Source: Hahellaceae bacterium (GTDB lineage: Bacteria; Pseudomonadota; Gammaproteobacteria; Pseudomonadales; Oleiphilaceae). From it: a stretch of DNA of 64,000 nucleotides. The position numbers and the translations under genes are program-made. The stretch is from NCBI GenBank assembly GCA_024234505.1, contig JACKOD010000002.1, forward strand, positions 744,001-808,000, written 5' to 3'. The notes beneath the pieces are model-generated. The model was not told the origin of the DNA. It saw only the letters and a list, made by a program, of their open reading frames with translations, and did not search any database. Shown one piece after another: positions 63,901 to 64,000 of this stretch (position 1 is the first letter of the stretch; every line of letters begins with the position of its first letter).

Positions 63901-64000
63901 GGCGCTGTTCCCACACCCGGTAGCGATGTGGTGATTTCCGGCGCGGCCGGCAGTGTCACCATTGTGTTTGACGATACGGTGGGGTCGCTGTTTCTCAACA
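54970..64000 (+). CDS. Giant TpsA exoprotein / filamentous haemagglutinin-like adhesin, 3' end outside window
   Basis: Open from ATG 54970 (AGAGGG site upstream) to the window end: more than 3,000 residues. A signal region ending LAFPIQAWVNPAQA is followed by the TPS secretion domain (about 40-290), with SVVNGSVSL, NWQNFSIAPNEITRF, RVFLINPNGIVFGQGA (NPNGI motif) and LVASTLNLSDRDF. Beyond it comes GTWLIDPEDVEI (about 450-462), often seen after the TPS domain in CdrA/HMW-like adhesins, then a beta-helix made of long repeats (57022 onward). Near 63640-63830 a different module appears (VITPPSHGTLTINSDGSVTY), resembling tandem-95/cadherin-like folds. It is secreted by the TpsB next door. Function as adhesin is inferred from family and structure. 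No C-terminal features can be seen. Confidence 0.93.
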   Translation, partial: MSIRQNISNPCSGVVPHHLRRHPLRGISLALLAFPIQAWVNPAQANPTGASVVNGSVSLDTSVPGVLNITNSPNAIINWQNFSIAPNEITRFIQQYGSSAILNRVTGQNPSQVLGQLLSNGRVFLINPNGIVFGQGARVDTQGLVASTLNLSDRDFLSGNYHFTAGSTAGRLENQGLIHAGRDGSVVLIAPTIENSGVINTENGKIVLAAGQSLTITSLDDPSIRYEVSAPSDDILNIGELLTQGGAVDLFANSIRQEGVISANGIEVDAQGNIRLVARETLTLGENSRLDVSHQQAGAGSITLDTLTGTTWVKGALSADAHAGTGGTIDVLGERVALVNADVSASGTLHGGNIRIGGDLRGSNPDIHSADAVYVGADVSVHADATQAGDGGRVIIWSDASTRMKGTVTANAAGTQGDGGFIETSGGYLELGEVVPEARAAGGKSGTWLIDPEDVEITTLDNNILQAPTAGQITFYPDQPNQVTTLNVANIITALNAGTDVYVTTMDSQGVATESGNITVNAPITKTNDPGSTPLLFLEAHNDIYVNKDITSSAGAMNISLVADFDSSGAGESVISATISPNGGVIATDDGRGSGSGKVRVIANATVNGKLNAQTVTVDSGTATLNDSLITNSLVLNGGTLNGSGNISLATTFLWNGGTLGGSGTLTTSSNSTSTISGDVVTLADSRIWNNEGVVNWNGNGGAFDTFALNGTSRMENSFLGSFYDNTSATTYAQIGASATAVFNNTGFYSKTGSTTTRVAFTPFNNTSGTVDLSAGLLQLSSGGTDSGSYNLNGGSLMLSGGTRLFNDVVMSGSSSFEVAGATLDTSGSDGIFRTLNFIFSSGTLMGNIDVLSGDTFTWSGGTIRGAGIVNLAFGGVANLPGDTLILDDSVALNVSGTLNWIGNGGAFDSFNLNGTSAINILAGGLFSDQTTATTYAQLGNAAGAVISNAGKLTKSATSNTRIVSTPFNNSGTVQVASGLLELRTNGTDTGLFDLVGGELSLVSGTRLFSGSVTGSSAFNVSGGTLDLQSGAVFSALLTQFSSGTITGVGDWAVRSGDVFNWSGGSFGGSGLMNIAAGGVLNLNGDILTLNDSRVWNNSGTVNWSGNGGAFDSLNLNNSVIFNNLAGGVFNDSTFATTFAQLGSSASAAFNNAGAFNKSGSGVTRLQATSVTQTGSVALTAGTLEFHNSGVDSGTYLLNGGEVSLVSGTRFFSGSVSGASAFNISGATLDIQSGATFSALLANLNSGSVIGAGDWTVRSGDVFNWNGSSFGGSGFTTIASGGIVNLNGDSLAMNDSRIWNNSGTVNWNGNGGAFDTLSLNSSVAFNNLAGGVFNDNTFATSFAQLGNSSLAAFNNLGKFNKTGSGITHLTTTPFNQSGTVTLTNGSLELRNSDSDTGLYELNGGELSLVSGTRLFSGTVTGTSAFNLAGGTLDIQSGFTFSTLLANLNTGTVTGGGDWTVRSGDVLNWNGGSVGGSGVTSINTGGQVNLNGDALPFNDSRIWNNSGMVNWNGNGGAFDTLGLNSTMVFNNLFGGVFNDNTVATSFAQLGNSGTAAFNNQGQFNKTGTSITHLATTPFNQSGTVTVTGGTLELRNSGIDTGQYVLNGGELSLVSGTRLFSSLVTGPSAFNLAGGTLDIQSGFTFSTQLANLNTGTVTGAGDWTVRSGDVLNWSGGSVGGTGVTTINTGGQVNLNGDALPFNDSRIWNNSGMVNWNGNGGAFDTLTLNSTAVFNNLASGVFFDKTAATSYAEINGASLSQFNNAGLWSKTGATVTRFSSVPWTNSGAFGFDAGSVEMSSALNDTNGVFNLNGGMFIHTGGNWGLNGSQFNGISLLKLNSGTVSIPSLSTVNIAPLEMNGGTLTNDGVLNLSSGGNFLYNGGTLAGNGVFTAQNGHTTMVAADLFQLSGTATWNNSGVFIWAGNGGTSDTFALSGSAVFNNLINGVFQDNTITTANALINGSASAQFNNQGTYEKTGNAVTLWDVTPVTNAGSLNINAGSLLGNSPFTQMAGQVNVASGATVSLSNSTFTGGELYIHGSWDLSSGSLLIWSGGAVRGTGTLNSLSGATVNITGDLVGVADTLTWNNSGTVNFNGTGVNTTLFLNDNSVLNNLASGVFNDNTSATDAVIGGAVGSSLFSNTGTFNKNGSNITHITSLFENAGIVNLNGGAVFLENTGVQSGSFNLASGSLLKLLGFGWDFASGSQLNGTGTAEFVGTANFMAGAVYALTGKTWINEGQLALDTGSLVALSDLEISGGVLTGTDAIQINAGGTFRFSGGMLGGSGDFNTLSTSVSNIDGASVELAGSRVWNNSGNLNWTGNGSVTQFILSDTSVFNNLPTGLFNDNTVASDALLIDPGTLAVFNNQGGFNKNSGNNTFVNVMFNNSGVVNTDIGMLTLLANGSDTGTYNLSVNSTLGVAGTSRLFLSGSQIAGAGDFVVDGVAAFQSGAGYSVSGRTVVNSGQLNFDTGALVSMPTLQLVSGLLTGTDDIQIDAGGTFLFQGGTLGGSGAFNTPASVFSQIDGSLVELSGTRVWNNGGVLDWNGIGTSQDSFRLIGTSTFNNLAGGIFNDKTAAAVSALLGSDLPTESSFNNDGQFIKVGSSLTAITNIAFNNRGNVEVNGQLSLFQTVGSHTGIYQLNSGSLTQFSTSAHQFLSGSQVTGTGDMVTGLDSQVVFENGSIYSLSGQTLVQGGLLDFSTGSTLVLPSLYLNGGSLIGSDRIDIPANGQFLFDAGVLGGSGSLNTSAGSVSLLNGDSIALADSRVWNNQGTVNWLGDGGVSDSFQINGTARFQNMGGGVFNDATLVTGSAGLTGSTTAAFLNDGQFNKMGASTTQISGVPFTQNGGSLNVASGATLDFQSESRLGHSGNLTGAGNIRFGTNVFFDVVVPNPIKSAQTVTLDNGPIQLAGVITPPSHGTLTINSDGSVTYTPELGFTGNDSFALDIRDSFGNSARSSAVSFTVQNDSFAWAGGTTGSWNNPANWGGAVPTPGSDVVISGAAGSVTIVFDDTVGSLFLN
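57022..63260 (+). repeat. About 203-residue internal repeats in tpsA
   Basis: The motif DSR(I/V)WNNxGxVNWNGNGGAFD recurs as an anchor at 57022, 57634, 58243, 58852, 59461 and 60070, and in divergent form near 60685, 61198, 61870, 62542 and 63232. Spacing is 612, 609, 609, 609 and 609 bp, then about 615, 513, 672, 672 and 690. The units from 58.2 to 60.2 kb are close copies at DNA level; later ones have drifted. Each unit also contains NNLAGGVFNDNT, FNQSGTV, LSLVSGTRLFSG and DWTVRSGDV segments. Confidence 0.88.

Overview
The window looks like a chromosomal segment of a Gammaproteobacterium with roughly even base composition. The order dusB-fis-purH-purD and aroQ-accB-accC-prmA is the classical gammaproteobacterial layout. 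Type IV pilus motor PilU, a LapD-type c-di-GMP receptor, a clade I nitrous oxide reductase cluster and a two-partner secretion adhesin suggest a free-living, surface-attaching, facultatively denitrifying heterotroph. I do not name a genus. No rRNA gene, tRNA gene, CRISPR array, transposase or prophage was recognised.

Layout. 1-5.9 kb: the end of a DUF559 protein, then an RND efflux pump (permease and adaptor) with a TetR regulator, bordered by GC-rich palindromic repeats. 5.9-16.2 kb: pilU, a crotonase-fold enzyme, a DoxX-like protein, monofunctional prephenate dehydratase, a periplasmic binding protein, a membrane J-domain protein next to a Gly/Cys-rich protein, rluF, a ceramidase-like lipoprotein, then a DAHP synthase preceded by a leader peptide full of Trp/Tyr/Phe codons and a perfect terminator (a likely attenuator). 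16.4-24.4 kb: a peroxiredoxin-glutaredoxin fusion with a flavin disulfide reductase; a three-gene signalling operon (REC-GGDEF, periplasmic binding protein, histidine kinase); a lytic transglycosylase with a DUF350 protein; a small VbhA-like protein. 24.5-34.2 kb: housekeeping genes on the minus strand (purD, purH, fis, dusB, a zinc-ribbon DUF3426 protein, prmA, accC, accB, aroQ). 34.5-39.5 kb: a REC-REC-GGDEF protein, LapD and a DUF2333 protein.

39.5-48.4 kb: the nitrous oxide respiration cluster nosR-nosZ-nosD-nosF-nosY-nosL on the minus strand, with a near-consensus FNR/Dnr box ahead of nosR at the spacing of a class II site. The distal end (nosY, nosL) carries five apparent frameshifts, all in homopolymers, next to a block of roughly 200-bp tandem repeats. 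This looks more like a sequence-quality problem than true decay. 48.4-50.5 kb: a membrane chemoreceptor and inorganic pyrophosphatase. 50.8-64 kb: a CHASE2 adenylate/guanylate cyclase divergent from a TpsB transporter and a giant TpsA exoprotein (more than 3,000 residues, running off the window) built from about 203-residue repeats.

Common threads are second-messenger control (two GGDEF proteins, LapD and a class III cyclase) close to surface systems (type IV pilus, TPS adhesin), and several families of intergenic palindromic repeats. The most unusual items are the aromatic-codon leader before the DAHP synthase, the homopolymer-frameshift cluster in nosL/nosY, a ceramidase-family protein lacking the family's nucleophilic serine, and the repeat-built TpsA.
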